Positions 31,880 to 41,090 of a stretch of DNA of 64,000 bases are shown here, piece after piece. The position numbers were made by a program, and so were the translations under genes. Location: positions 1 to 64,000 of the forward strand of contig DAOMOK010000003.1 of assembly GCA_035444285.1 (NCBI GenBank), written 5' to 3'. The notes under the pieces were generated by a model. The model was not told the DNA's origin and made no database searches. It worked only from the letters and a program-made list of their open reading frames with translations. Numbering within the stretch: the first letter of the stretch is position 1; the number at the start of each line of letters is the position of its first letter. Origin of the DNA: CAADGU01 sp035444285. GTDB taxonomy: Bacteria > Chloroflexota > Anaerolineae > Promineifilales > Promineifilaceae.

Positions 31880-34800
31880 GATGATTCTTCTCCTAGCTCC
31901 CGCAGGGCGAGTTGCAGTTCGTGGATGAGATGCTCTTCTTTTAGCCCTTGTTTTTGCATGATCTGGCTGACGCTCTGGCGTAGATGGTTTGCTTCGTCGC
32001 GGCTGAGCGTCTTGGCCGTCAGAATGATGATGGGTATTTTGTGGTGTTCTGGGTGTTGGTGCAACTGTTCAATGACGCCGAAGCCATCCAGATTGGGCAT
32101 CATCAGGTCAAGCAGGATGATGTCGGGGGGGGTCTGGTTGATCAGGCGCAGGGCGATGTGGCCGTCGGTGGCGGTGTCTATGTGATACGGCCGTGTCTCC
32201 AGCATTTGCGCGACCATATCGGCCACCAGGGGGTCATCGTCCACCACCAGCAGGCGCACGGCATCGGTACGGCCGTTGGCTAGGGGCAGCCGGCTTAGCA
32301 CTTCCAGCACTGCCTCGCCGTCAAACGGTTTCACCAGGTAGTCGGCTGCGCCCAGACGGTAGCCCAAATCTTTCTTGTCTACAATGGTCAGCATCACCAC
32401 CGGAATGTGGCGGGTGGTGTGGTCTGTTTTTAAGTCATGCAGCACCTGCCAGCCATCTTTATAGGGCATCATAATGTCCAGGATAATGGCATACGGCCGT
32501 AGGGCGCGCGCCTTGCTCAGTCCATCTTCGCCGTTTAAGGCGCCAATCACCTGGTAGCCGGCTTCAGCCAGATTTTCTTGCAGCAGGTAGATGACATCCG
32601 GGTTGTCATCAATGGCTAATACCACCGGTTTGTCTGTTGGTTGGGGCACGGCCGTAACCGGCCATTCTTTACCAGGGGCATCCGCGCGGCTGGCATAGTG
32701 CAGCGGCAGGTGCAGGGTAAAGATGGAGCCAGCGCCTTCTTCGCTTTCTACCGCCAGATCGCCGCCCAGCAGCCGCGCTAAATGCAAGCTGATGGGCAGA
32801 CCCAAACCTGTTCCCCCATACTGGCGGGTGGTGCTGCTGTCTGCCTGCTGAAATTCCTCAAAGACCCGCCCCAACGCCTCCGGGGCAATACCAATACCAC
32901 TGTCGGCAATGGAGATAATGATGGAACTACCCTGGCCGAAGGCGCGCACGGTAATATGCCCTTCGTGGGTAAATTTGGCGGCATTACTGAGCAGGTTGAG
33001 CAATATCTGTTTCACCTTCTCCTGGTCGGTAAAAAGGCGAGGTACATCAGGTGCAATTTCCTTTTGCAGCAAGACCTGATTGCCCTTGATCAGGGGGCGG
33101 GTAGTTTGCAGGCAAACGTCTACCAGCGGCTCCAGGTCAAATGAACTGGGCTGCACATCCATGCGCCCGGCTTCAATTTTGGCGATGTCTAAAATCGTGT
33201 TGATCAGTCCCAACAAATGTTCGGCGCTGATCAATACTTTGTCCAGATTACCCACCTGTTTTTCTGGCAGGTACTGCGCGCCGCGCCGCTGCACCAGCCG
33301 GGTGAAACCGATGATAGCGTTGAGCGGTGTGCGCAGTTCATGGCTCATATTGGCCAGGAAGGCGCTTTTGGCTTTGTTGGCGGCTTCGGCGGCGCTGCGG
33401 GCTTGCTGCGCTTCGGCAAACAGGCGGGCGTTTTCAATGGCGATGGCGGCCTGTTGGGACAGGTTGACCAGAAATTCCAGTTCGGCCGTAGTGAACAACG
33501 GATCATCCGGGCTGCGCCAGACAACCATGGCGCCGACCGCTTTGTGTTGAAACATGAGGGGCGCTGCCAGTAATTTCTCGCCGACGGCCGTTTCCTGTGT
33601 CCCCTTCAAATGAATCCGCCGGATATCCCGGATGGTATCCTGAACGATTTCGGCGACGCCGGTTTGTACCACATGGCCGACAAAACCCACGCCTATCTGG
33701 GTGGGGAACGTGAGCACGGCCGTAGCAATCTCGCCGACAGCGGTGATGGGTTTCAGGGTACGGCCGTCGGTCATGAGTAAATAGACGGCGCTGGTATGGC
33801 CTTGCAGGAGTTTGTGCGCATGGCTGGCAATGCGCTCCATCACCGTCTGCAAATCCAGCGTGGCGGAAACATCCCGGCTCACCTCTGCCAGCGCCGCCAT
33901 CTCATTCGCGTGCCGCTGTGTCTCCAGGTAGAGGCGACCGCTCTCGATGGCGTTGGCGACCTGCCGGGCCACGCTGCTGAGGAAGTGTAATTCGGCCTGC
34001 GTAAAAAGCCCTTCCACATGTTTGCGCCACAGCATGATCACGCCAATCACCTCGCCGTGAATGACCAGCGGCGCGGCCATAATGCCTTCGTCATCCTCTT
34101 CTGGATTAGGCGTGCCGTTAATATGCACAGCGCGGGGGTCACGGAGGGGGTAATTGACAATTTCGGCCACACCGCTTTGGGCAATGCTGCCGGTGATGCC
34201 CTCGCCCAGGCGAATGGGATTGGCTTTCAGGGCGTCTACATAGTCTCCCCTGGCGACATAGGTGCGGAACACGGCCGTTTCCTTGTCAAACAGCATCAAG
34301 GCAATGTCATGGACGCGCATGAGTTCCTGAATACGCAGCACGATTTGTTCCAGCACCGGTTTCAAGTCTTGGGTGGTGGCAATCTCGTTGCCAATTTCGG
34401 CCAGAGCGGCCATTTCATCGGCGTGGCGGCGTGTTTCTTCGTATAGCTGGGCATTATGTACGGCCGTGCCCACCGTAGCCGCAATGGTGGTGAGCAGACG
34501 CAGATCGTCTTCCGTGAAGCGACCTTCCACAGTGGTACTTTGTACACTGACAACGCCAATGGCCTGGTTATGTACGGTAATGGGCACCCCCAGGTAAGAA
34601 CGGGAGTGCGTACCGATACGTTCGGTTTTGAGTCTGGCGTGCTGTTGGGCTAAATCCTTGTTGATGAGCAGCGGTTCGCCGGTGGCGATGATGCGCTCGG
34701 TCAGTCCTTTGCCAAACGGCCGTGAGGCCATTTCCTCACCGTATTGATACAAAAAATGCACCATATTGGTGGGTTGGTCATGCAGCGCCACATAAGCCAG

Positions 34801-36078
34801 GTCGGCATGAAAAGTTGTTCGCACCTGTTCTCCCACCAGTTGAATCAGCGCATCCAGTTCTAGCTGGGTAGATAACACCTGGCTTATTTTGTTGACCGTG
34901 GTTAATTCGGCGGCCTGACGGCGTGTTTCTTCCAACAGCGACTGTGTCTGGGCAAACAAGTGGGCGTTTTGGGCAGTGGTTGCCACTTGAAACACAATTG
35001 TTTCGGCCAGACGAAGCTGCCCCAGGTTGAGGGTGCGTCCCTTTTCTAAAATGTCAATGCCTACTGTGCCAATGACATCTTGTCCGGCAAACATGGGTAA
35101 AATGGCTAATGTTTCAATCTTTTGCAGGCGCAGCATGTGGTGGATGGGTTTTGTTTCTGGGGCGTGTTGGGCATCTTGAATGACGATAGGCCGACGCGAT
35201 GATAACACTTTCTGGGTAACTAGATTTTCGGCCAGGGGTATTTCCACGCCGAGGGCGCTACGCGCCAGCTTTTGGTCGTATTGTTCGGCGACAACCACCA
35301 GACGATCACGGCCGTCGTTGAGCAGGGCAATACGTACCTGGGTGACGTTTAAGGCTTTTGCCAGCTCTGTGACCACGACTTGCATCACTTCGTGCAAATC
35401 AAGGCTGCTGGCAGCCGTGGAAACGACTTTGTTGATGACAGTGAGTTCGGCCATGCGTTGGCGGCTTTCGGCCAGCAAGCGGTTGGTTTCTTCAAACAGG
35501 CGGGCGTTTTCAATGGCGACAGCGATGGTCACGGCAATGGTCTGTAGAAATTCAATATGACGCGCCGTAAATGAGCTGTCGTTTTCCACAGCCAGGACGC
35601 CAATGATTTTGTTGGCGGCAATGAGGGGTAGCCCTAACCAGGCGGTGAGGTGTTCGCCGACGATGACGGTGAAGATTTCGTCGCGGATCGGGTCGTTTGG
35701 GGCAGAAATGTACAACATCTGACGTGTTTGGATGACACGACCACTGTATCCTACATCGAGCGGCTGGGGGGGAATATCAGAGAGGTCTACTTCATGGCCC
35801 AGTTCATAGCCGTAAATCCAGTGGAGCATGACCCCGTCTTCCGTAAGCAGGAAGATGGACATACCGGTGGCGGGTACAATGGACATGATTTCATGGCGGG
35901 CGCCTTCAAAAATGTGGCGCAGGTCGGGGGCTTCGGCCAGCAGCAGGCCAATGCGGTTGGTGGCGGCCAATTCGGCCTCGCGCTGGCGGTATTGTTCCTG
36001 GAGTTGGAGGACGGCCGTTGCCATTTCGGCCGGTGACCATTCATGCGTTTCTTCTAAATTCATAGACGAATCATTCAT
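31864..36078 (-). CDS. Multi-GAF hybrid histidine kinase with two receiver domains
   Basis: 1404 aa, soluble. About five GAF domains in series over residues 45-890 (each ends with a segment like 'AVAIENARLFEET' and short coiled-coil linkers), then HisKA ('NMSHELRTPLNAIIGFTRLV'), HATPase ('NLLSNAAKFTHEGHI', 'DSGIGIAPEALGRVFEEFQQ', 'GTGLGLPISLHLARLLGG') and two C-terminal receivers with Asp in ILDIMMPYKDG and LLDLMMPNLDG. The second receiver lacks the usual Lys-Pro after its fifth strand. The start at 36078 (MNDSSMNLE) is chosen because AGGA lies 8 nt upstream; an ATG 15 bp further in and a longer frame are alternatives. First gene of the signalling run, probably integrating several intracellular signals. 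Confidence 0.92.
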   Translation of the reverse strand: MNDSSMNLEETHEWSPAEMATAVLQLQEQYRQREAELAATNRIGLLLAEAPDLRHIFEGARHEIMSIVPATGMSIFLLTEDGVMLHWIYGYELGHEVDLSDIPPQPLDVGYSGRVIQTRQMLYISAPNDPIRDEIFTVIVGEHLTAWLGLPLIAANKIIGVLAVENDSSFTARHIEFLQTIAVTIAVAIENARLFEETNRLLAESRQRMAELTVINKVVSTAASSLDLHEVMQVVVTELAKALNVTQVRIALLNDGRDRLVVVAEQYDQKLARSALGVEIPLAENLVTQKVLSSRRPIVIQDAQHAPETKPIHHMLRLQKIETLAILPMFAGQDVIGTVGIDILEKGRTLNLGQLRLAETIVFQVATTAQNAHLFAQTQSLLEETRRQAAELTTVNKISQVLSTQLELDALIQLVGEQVRTTFHADLAYVALHDQPTNMVHFLYQYGEEMASRPFGKGLTERIIATGEPLLINKDLAQQHARLKTERIGTHSRSYLGVPITVHNQAIGVVSVQSTTVEGRFTEDDLRLLTTIAATVGTAVHNAQLYEETRRHADEMAALAEIGNEIATTQDLKPVLEQIVLRIQELMRVHDIALMLFDKETAVFRTYVARGDYVDALKANPIRLGEGITGSIAQSGVAEIVNYPLRDPRAVHINGTPNPEEDDEGIMAAPLVIHGEVIGVIMLWRKHVEGLFTQAELHFLSSVARQVANAIESGRLYLETQRHANEMAALAEVSRDVSATLDLQTVMERIASHAHKLLQGHTSAVYLLMTDGRTLKPITAVGEIATAVLTFPTQIGVGFVGHVVQTGVAEIVQDTIRDIRRIHLKGTQETAVGEKLLAAPLMFQHKAVGAMVVWRSPDDPLFTTAELEFLVNLSQQAAIAIENARLFAEAQQARSAAEAANKAKSAFLANMSHELRTPLNAIIGFTRLVQRRGAQYLPEKQVGNLDKVLISAEHLLGLINTILDIAKIEAGRMDVQPSSFDLEPLVDVCLQTTRPLIKGNQVLLQKEIAPDVPRLFTDQEKVKQILLNLLSNAAKFTHEGHITVRAFGQGSSIIISIADSGIGIAPEALGRVFEEFQQADSSTTRQYGGTGLGLPISLHLARLLGGDLAVESEEGAGSIFTLHLPLHYASRADAPGKEWPVTAVPQPTDKPVVLAIDDNPDVIYLLQENLAEAGYQVIGALNGEDGLSKARALRPYAIILDIMMPYKDGWQVLHDLKTDHTTRHIPVVMLTIVDKKDLGYRLGAADYLVKPFDGEAVLEVLSRLPLANGRTDAVRLLVVDDDPLVADMVAQMLETRPYHIDTATDGHIALRLINQTPPDIILLDLMMPNLDGFGVIEQLHQHPEHHKIPIIILTAKTLSRDEANHLRQSVSQIMQKQGLKEEHLIHELQLALRELGEESSMVNG

Positions 36079-36245
36079 AGATGAATCCTGCCAATGAGAT
36101 GTGGGGAGATGGAAGGTGCAATCGTTGCCGGTGTTTTTGTGTGCGCAGTGTTCCAATCGGTTACCTGTAGATTATAAAGCGATGTAGCTTATTTGCATCC
36201 TTACCTAAGTCACAACAGCCACACCAGTCAGGCCACGTGGGGTAA

Positions 36246-36263
36246 AGACCGCTTTTGCGGTCT
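36246..36263. other. Short hairpin in the gap upstream of the hybrid kinase
   Basis: AGACCGC-TTTT-GCGGTCT, a perfect 7-bp stem. It lies in the 259-bp gap (36079-36337) between the hybrid kinase and the glycosidase-like gene. The kinase promoter must lie here, but no clear promoter boxes are visible. Confidence 0.4.
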
Positions 36264-36337
36264 GATTGTCACGGGTGCCAACCGCCGAAGTCACAACATG
36301 GCATGGAGATGGCGGAAGGACTGGGAAAATAAGCTGC

Positions 36338-37630
36338 TCAGGGTTGGGGTGCGGGTACCGGTTCACGCACGGTCACATAGAAAAAGTCGCGCTGTGATTG
36401 CTTCAGGTAGCGGTCAGGATTGGATGACATGCCTTCTGGCAGCAGAGGTTCGGCCACCAGCGTTTCCCCTTCGGCGCGGATGGCGGCAAAATGTACCCAG
36501 GTCTCGTTGATGTCCAGCAACAGACTGTTATAAGCGCCAACCGTTTGCATGGCTTCGGCCAGGGCGGGCATACTCAGACTGGGGCCGGCGGCGAAATAGA
36601 GAATTAGCCCGTCTTCACTTAAGCCAAGCGCCGAGCGCCAGGTGACCACATCGCCGTTGATGCTGCTGCCCCAGGTGGTGGCGCTGCCATTGTATACGCG
36701 GTCGGTAATCTGGCCGTTTTGGGTGATCAGTCGTGCATTTTGCCGCCAGGATTGGTAGGCGCCCTCGGTGAGAATATCGCCACCCCATTCGCCAATCTGG
36801 ATACGGCCGTCTTCTTTTCCCATAGTCACTGTGGCATACCCATCTTTCGCTGGCAACACCACCAGGCCATCCGCCATAGCGCCATAAGCGCCATGTGATG
36901 CCATAAAACCGCCGTTGAAGGTGGCCAGCAAGGAACCGGGAAGTTTATGGTCAGCATTCATCAGCCCATACCCACGCGGGCCATCTGGTAGCGCCGGTTC
37001 TTCGCTGCCCAAAACGTAGTGTAGTTGTGTCTTGCGTAGATCAAAAGCGACGATGGCAGCCAGGGCATACGGCCGTGCCGGGTCTGGCTGTAAAAAGGTG
37101 CGTACTGCTACCACTTCTCCCTCTGGATTAAACAGGTAGGGTTGCCAGACGCCTTCACCGGTCAATGTGCCCACGGGGGTCAGCGGTGGCAAAGTCCAGG
37201 GGGTGGGGCTGGGCACGGCCGTTGGCGTTGGTGATGGTGTGGTTGTGGGTAATGGGGTAGGGGAGGCGCTGCCGGCTGTGCTGGTGACAATAGGCTGCAT
37301 GGCTGCCGGTGTGTTTGTGTTTGATGGCGATGGGGTTGGTGTGAAGGTGGGTGTGGCTGGTGTGGGGGGTAGGGGCACGGCCGTTACCTCCCAGGGCGCT
37401 GATACCTGGGCCAGCCCGGCCTGGTATTGGGTCTGCCGGGCGGTATCCTGCAAAGTGAAGTACATGGTCTCCAGCCGGCCCACCCCTTCATTACCGATAA
37501 TTGACCGCAGTGGTTTGGCAGCTTTGGCCCCGATTTGGGGAAACAGAGCCAGGATCAGCAGGCCAATGGCGACGGCCGTGAATAAAAGCAATCCAATTTT
37601 TACTAAACCTCGTCGTTTTTTTTGTCCCAT
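36338..37630 (-). CDS. Membrane-anchored phosphodiester glycosidase (NAGPA-like) domain protein
   Basis: 430 aa. A basic N-terminus (GQKKRRGLVK) and one TM helix (about 11-31), a Pro/Thr/Ser linker (about 85-150), then an extracellular domain with 'LLATFNGGFMASHGAYG', 'GEWGGDILTEG' and 'YNSLLLDINETWVHFAA'. These resemble the phosphodiester glycosidase (NAGPA, formerly DUF2233) family, which removes sugar-phosphate caps; the exact substrate is unknown. The start ATG at 37630 overlaps the galE stop by one base (TGATG), so it is coupled to galE. It is the last gene of the polysaccharide cluster. Confidence 0.82.
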   Translation of the reverse strand: MGQKKRRGLVKIGLLLFTAVAIGLLILALFPQIGAKAAKPLRSIIGNEGVGRLETMYFTLQDTARQTQYQAGLAQVSAPWEVTAVPLPPTPATPTFTPTPSPSNTNTPAAMQPIVTSTAGSASPTPLPTTTPSPTPTAVPSPTPWTLPPLTPVGTLTGEGVWQPYLFNPEGEVVAVRTFLQPDPARPYALAAIVAFDLRKTQLHYVLGSEEPALPDGPRGYGLMNADHKLPGSLLATFNGGFMASHGAYGAMADGLVVLPAKDGYATVTMGKEDGRIQIGEWGGDILTEGAYQSWRQNARLITQNGQITDRVYNGSATTWGSSINGDVVTWRSALGLSEDGLILYFAAGPSLSMPALAEAMQTVGAYNSLLLDINETWVHFAAIRAEGETLVAEPLLPEGMSSNPDRYLKQSQRDFFYVTVREPVPAPQP

Positions 37631-38640
37631 CAATAACCATCTGGGTTTTGTAATTGCCAGTTCCAGGCATCACGGCACATGTCGGTTAACCCCTTTTGTG
37701 CCTGCCATCCCAGCTCCCGGAGTGCTTTCGTGGTATCGGCATAGGCGCTGGTCACATCACCGGGCCGTCTGGGAGCCAGGCGGTAGGGGATTTTTTGGCC
37801 GGTGGCCTGTTCAAAGGCTTGGATGATCTGCATGACACTGTAGCCCTGACCGGTGCCTAGATTGTAAACAGCAATACCGGGCTGTTGGGCCACTTTGTCC
37901 AGTGCTGCCAGATGACCGCGCGCCAGGTCAACTACATGAATATAGTCGCGCACGGCCGTGCCATCCGGTGTCGGATAATCATACCCAAAGACGTTCAGTT
38001 CTGGCAATTTGCCCACAGCCACCTGGCTGATAAACGGCATCAGATTATTGGGAATACCAAGTGGGTCTTCGCCAATCTGCCCGCTGGGGTGCGCACCAAC
38101 GGGGTTGAAGTAGCGCAGCAAGATGATGTTCCAGGCTGCGTCAGCCTGTTGCAAATCCATGAGTATGTCTTCAATGATGAGTTTGGTACGGCCGTAGGGA
38201 TTCACAGCAAATCGGGGAAAATCCTCAGTGATAGGGACGGAGGCTGGCTCCCCATAAACGGTGGCGGAGGAACTAAAGACGAGATTTTTGACACCGTACT
38301 GCTGCATCACCTGGCACAGGTTTATTGTACCGGTGAGATTGTTTTGATAATAGAGCAGGGGGATGGCGACAGACTCATTCACAGACTTTAAGCCGGCAAA
38401 GTGGATGACGGCCGTGATGGAATGTTGGGCAAAAACAGATGTCAGGGCGGCTTTATCCAGCAAATCAATTGGGTAGAAGATCAGGCTTTTGCCCGCCAAA
38501 CGTTCCACCCGCGCCAGCGATTCTTGTTTACTGTTGCTCAAATTATCCACAACCACCAGATCAAACCCTGCCAGCAACAGTTCCAGACAAGTATGGCAGC
38601 CAATATAACCGGCCCCTCCCGTTACTAATATCTCCATCAT
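37630..38640 (-). CDS. galE: UDP-glucose 4-epimerase
   Basis: 336 aa. Interconverts UDP-glucose and UDP-galactose, supplying sugar nucleotides to the surrounding glycosyltransferases. Extended SDR features: NAD-binding TGGAGYIGCH at the N-terminus, VIHFAGLKSV, catalytic Ser in SSSATVYG and Tyr-x3-Lys in NPYGRTK, followed by RYFNPVGAHPSG, all typical of GalE. Two adjacent ATG codons can start it. One base overlap with the downstream glycosidase-like gene; 28 bp separates it from the upstream GT39 gene. Some GalE enzymes also act on the N-acetylated sugars; that cannot be decided here. Confidence 0.94.
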   Translation of the reverse strand: MMEILVTGGAGYIGCHTCLELLLAGFDLVVVDNLSNSKQESLARVERLAGKSLIFYPIDLLDKAALTSVFAQHSITAVIHFAGLKSVNESVAIPLLYYQNNLTGTINLCQVMQQYGVKNLVFSSSATVYGEPASVPITEDFPRFAVNPYGRTKLIIEDILMDLQQADAAWNIILLRYFNPVGAHPSGQIGEDPLGIPNNLMPFISQVAVGKLPELNVFGYDYPTPDGTAVRDYIHVVDLARGHLAALDKVAQQPGIAVYNLGTGQGYSVMQIIQAFEQATGQKIPYRLAPRRPGDVTSAYADTTKALRELGWQAQKGLTDMCRDAWNWQLQNPDGY

Positions 38641-38668
38641 TCACCTACTATGGATACACAGAAACCGT

Positions 38669-40114
38669 TCATTTGCCCCTGGCCGGATCGTAGAGGTAGA
38701 TATGTAAGTCGTTGTCATCTGGTGTGCGCAAATAGAATACCTCAATTAACTCCGCATTGTTTTCCACCCAGAGCTTCATCTCCTGATTGCCCCAAACTGT
38801 TTCTGAATCCAGTACAAACCAAAAGCGCTGCCCACTTTGAAGCACCATTTCCGGCTTAACATCGCCCCAGGAAGTAATTTTTCTACCTCCCAGGTAATAT
38901 GGGCCGAACTCTGTCCACCAGGCCACCACTTCATCTTCGTCTTGAAGGTTTTCATTCACAATGGCAAAGGCGCTTTTCCAATCGCGCCGGTTCCCATGAT
39001 TGACATGGTAATAAAGCAAGTGAGCACCAGCGGCATCCACCAAAAACAACATCAAGACACCCACCGCCAGAATTTTACCGTTATTGCGGGTCTCAGTGAA
39101 CAGACCGGCTACGGCCGTAGCTGCCAGAATTATCCAGCTTGTTAACGTAACAAACACATAGCGCGGCTGCGTAAAAATAAACGGATTTGCCAACAGCAAC
39201 AACAAAACCGGTAACACCGCGGAAATTAGAAACAGCAAACCGGCCCGGCTGCGTTGAGCCACCAGATAAAGCCCGCCAAATCCACCCATCACGGCCAGTG
39301 GTATACCCAATTCAAACAAAATAAAAGACGCCATCCTCAGTGGGTCTTCAACCGGCTTATTATAAGATAGCTCCATCGAAGCGATAAAGAAGGAATACCG
39401 GGTAAGAGCGTAACGAATGGCATCCACCGCTACCAGTAAAATGCCCGGCAGCAAAATAAGCGCCACATTACGCCATCGCCAGCCGGCTGGTTTCTCAAAC
39501 CGCAGTGCCCAGAGCATGAACAGGTAAGACACGACAACCGGCCCCAAGAAACCGGCCATAAAACGTTCGCGGGCAGCGATACCTGCCAACAAGAAGAACA
39601 GGATTATATAACGCGGCTTGTCCCGTTCCAGCGCAAAGTAGATGGTAAACAACGCCAATGTGTAAATTAGCAGGAGCATGGTATATGAGCGGGCGTTTTG
39701 TGACCAGAATAAATGCCAGGGAGAAACAGCCAGCAATAAAGAAGCCAGCAAAGCCACAACCGGGTCAAACATGCGACGAATAGGGAAAAAGAGAATGGGA
39801 ATGCTGGCAATGCCCACCAGCGCCGGTACCAGGCGGGCATTCCACTCAGTGGTTTCTAAGAATTGTGCAGCGACACTCATCAGCAGGATGGAAGGGGGGG
39901 GGCGTATCTCCAGCAGTACACGTGGATTTTGGAAAATATCACCCAAGAACCGCAAGCGCCCAAGCGTGAACAGCTCATCTATCCAAAAGCTCCAGGCCCC
40001 CAGCCTATAAAAGCGCAGCAAGGCTGCCAGCAAGGTGATGACCACTAACAGGGCATATTGATACTTTGGTTTATCCGATAGGGTAATCAGGGCAATTTTC
40101 AGGCGCGCGATCAT
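38669..40114 (-). CDS. GT39/ArnT-like integral membrane glycosyltransferase
   Basis: 481 aa with about ten or more predicted TM helices. The first loop after TM1 has 'FYRLGAWSFWIDELFTLGRL', with Asp-Glu in the position where GT39/GT-C enzymes carry their acidic catalytic residue, and a C-terminal soluble segment. Enzymes of this group use polyprenyl-phosphate-linked sugars outside the membrane. Acceptor and sugar are unknown. It overlaps the upstream GT2 gene by 4 bp (ATGA). Confidence 0.8.
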   Translation of the reverse strand: MIARLKIALITLSDKPKYQYALLVVITLLAALLRFYRLGAWSFWIDELFTLGRLRFLGDIFQNPRVLLEIRPPPSILLMSVAAQFLETTEWNARLVPALVGIASIPILFFPIRRMFDPVVALLASLLLAVSPWHLFWSQNARSYTMLLLIYTLALFTIYFALERDKPRYIILFFLLAGIAARERFMAGFLGPVVVSYLFMLWALRFEKPAGWRWRNVALILLPGILLVAVDAIRYALTRYSFFIASMELSYNKPVEDPLRMASFILFELGIPLAVMGGFGGLYLVAQRSRAGLLFLISAVLPVLLLLLANPFIFTQPRYVFVTLTSWIILAATAVAGLFTETRNNGKILAVGVLMLFLVDAAGAHLLYYHVNHGNRRDWKSAFAIVNENLQDEDEVVAWWTEFGPYYLGGRKITSWGDVKPEMVLQSGQRFWFVLDSETVWGNQEMKLWVENNAELIEVFYLRTPDDNDLHIYLYDPARGK

Positions 40115-41049
40115 TTTTTCACCAGGATGGCGGTGCGAAAGAATTCAATGGAGCCATGGGCAAGGCCACGTATGGCGCCGAAATTTCCTTTTTTCCCTTC
40201 ACGAATGACGACATGCAATGCCAGAAAAGGCGCGCCTATGAAGAAAAACGCCAGTTTTTGCGCTGGTGAGGCATGGCGGCGCATGAAGGTGAACCAGTGG
40301 CGGGACTTGTGCCGGGCATAGTTTTCACTGTAGCCTTTGCCAAAGGTGTGGCTGACTTCGTGGTAGGCGACGGCTTGTGGGGCGTATAGAGAGCGGTAAC
40401 CGGCTTTTTGCAGACGCAGGGAAAAGTCAGCATCTTCGGGGCCAAAGGGGTCGAAGATGGAATCAAAACCACCCAGTTGTTCAAACACGTCGCGGCGTAC
40501 CATCATGGCGCCGCCGCAGCAGATGCAGGGTTGAATGGTATCGTATTGGCCTCGGTCAATTTCGTTGAATCCGACCGGCAGGAATTGGCCAAAGGTGAAG
40601 TTGATGGTATTGCCGCCGCCGTCATTGAGCCTTTGTGGATCGTGCATAAAGCGAAGCTTGGCCTGAGTCTGGCCCACGGCCGTATCCTCCTGGAACGGCG
40701 CATATAGACCTTTGACGAAGTCTGCTTCTACTCGCATGTCGTTATCTAGAAATAACAGATGGGTTGGCTGCCACAGTTGGGTGGCCAGGGCCGCGGCTGC
40801 ATTGCGACCAGAAGCTACACCCAGATTTTGGTTGTGCTGGTGAACGGTGATGGTGGGGAAGGTGTGTGAAAGGGTCACGGCCGTGTCGTCTTGCGAACCG
40901 TTATCCCATACCAAAATCTGGAAGGGCGGCTCTTTGATGGCTAGTAAGCTCTCTACCACGTTCATTGTCTTCTGACATTGATTGTAGGTGAGGATAATGA
41001 CCGCTATACCTGTTTCTTGATAGGTGTTTGACACTTTTTCCACCTGCAT
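40111..41049 (-). CDS. GT2 family glycosyltransferase
   Basis: 312 aa, cytoplasmic, GT-A fold. N-terminal 'IAVIILTYNQC', nucleotide-binding 'ILVWDNGSQDDT', metal-binding DND in LLFLDNDMR and 'FGPEDADFSLRL' for acceptor/catalytic Asp. The start at 41049 (MQVEKV) is chosen because a longer frame runs back into the MBOAT gene and has no family similarity. Similar to rhamnosyl- or galactosyltransferases of O-antigen loci, but the sugar cannot be named. Confidence 0.88.
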   Translation of the reverse strand: MQVEKVSNTYQETGIAVIILTYNQCQKTMNVVESLLAIKEPPFQILVWDNGSQDDTAVTLSHTFPTITVHQHNQNLGVASGRNAAAALATQLWQPTHLLFLDNDMRVEADFVKGLYAPFQEDTAVGQTQAKLRFMHDPQRLNDGGGNTINFTFGQFLPVGFNEIDRGQYDTIQPCICCGGAMMVRRDVFEQLGGFDSIFDPFGPEDADFSLRLQKAGYRSLYAPQAVAYHEVSHTFGKGYSENYARHKSRHWFTFMRRHASPAQKLAFFFIGAPFLALHVVIREGKKGNFGAIRGLAHGSIEFFRTAILVKK

Positions 41050-41090
41050 TTCCCCAGTATGCCCTGGTAAGTTTAAGGTCTGGCTTGCGC

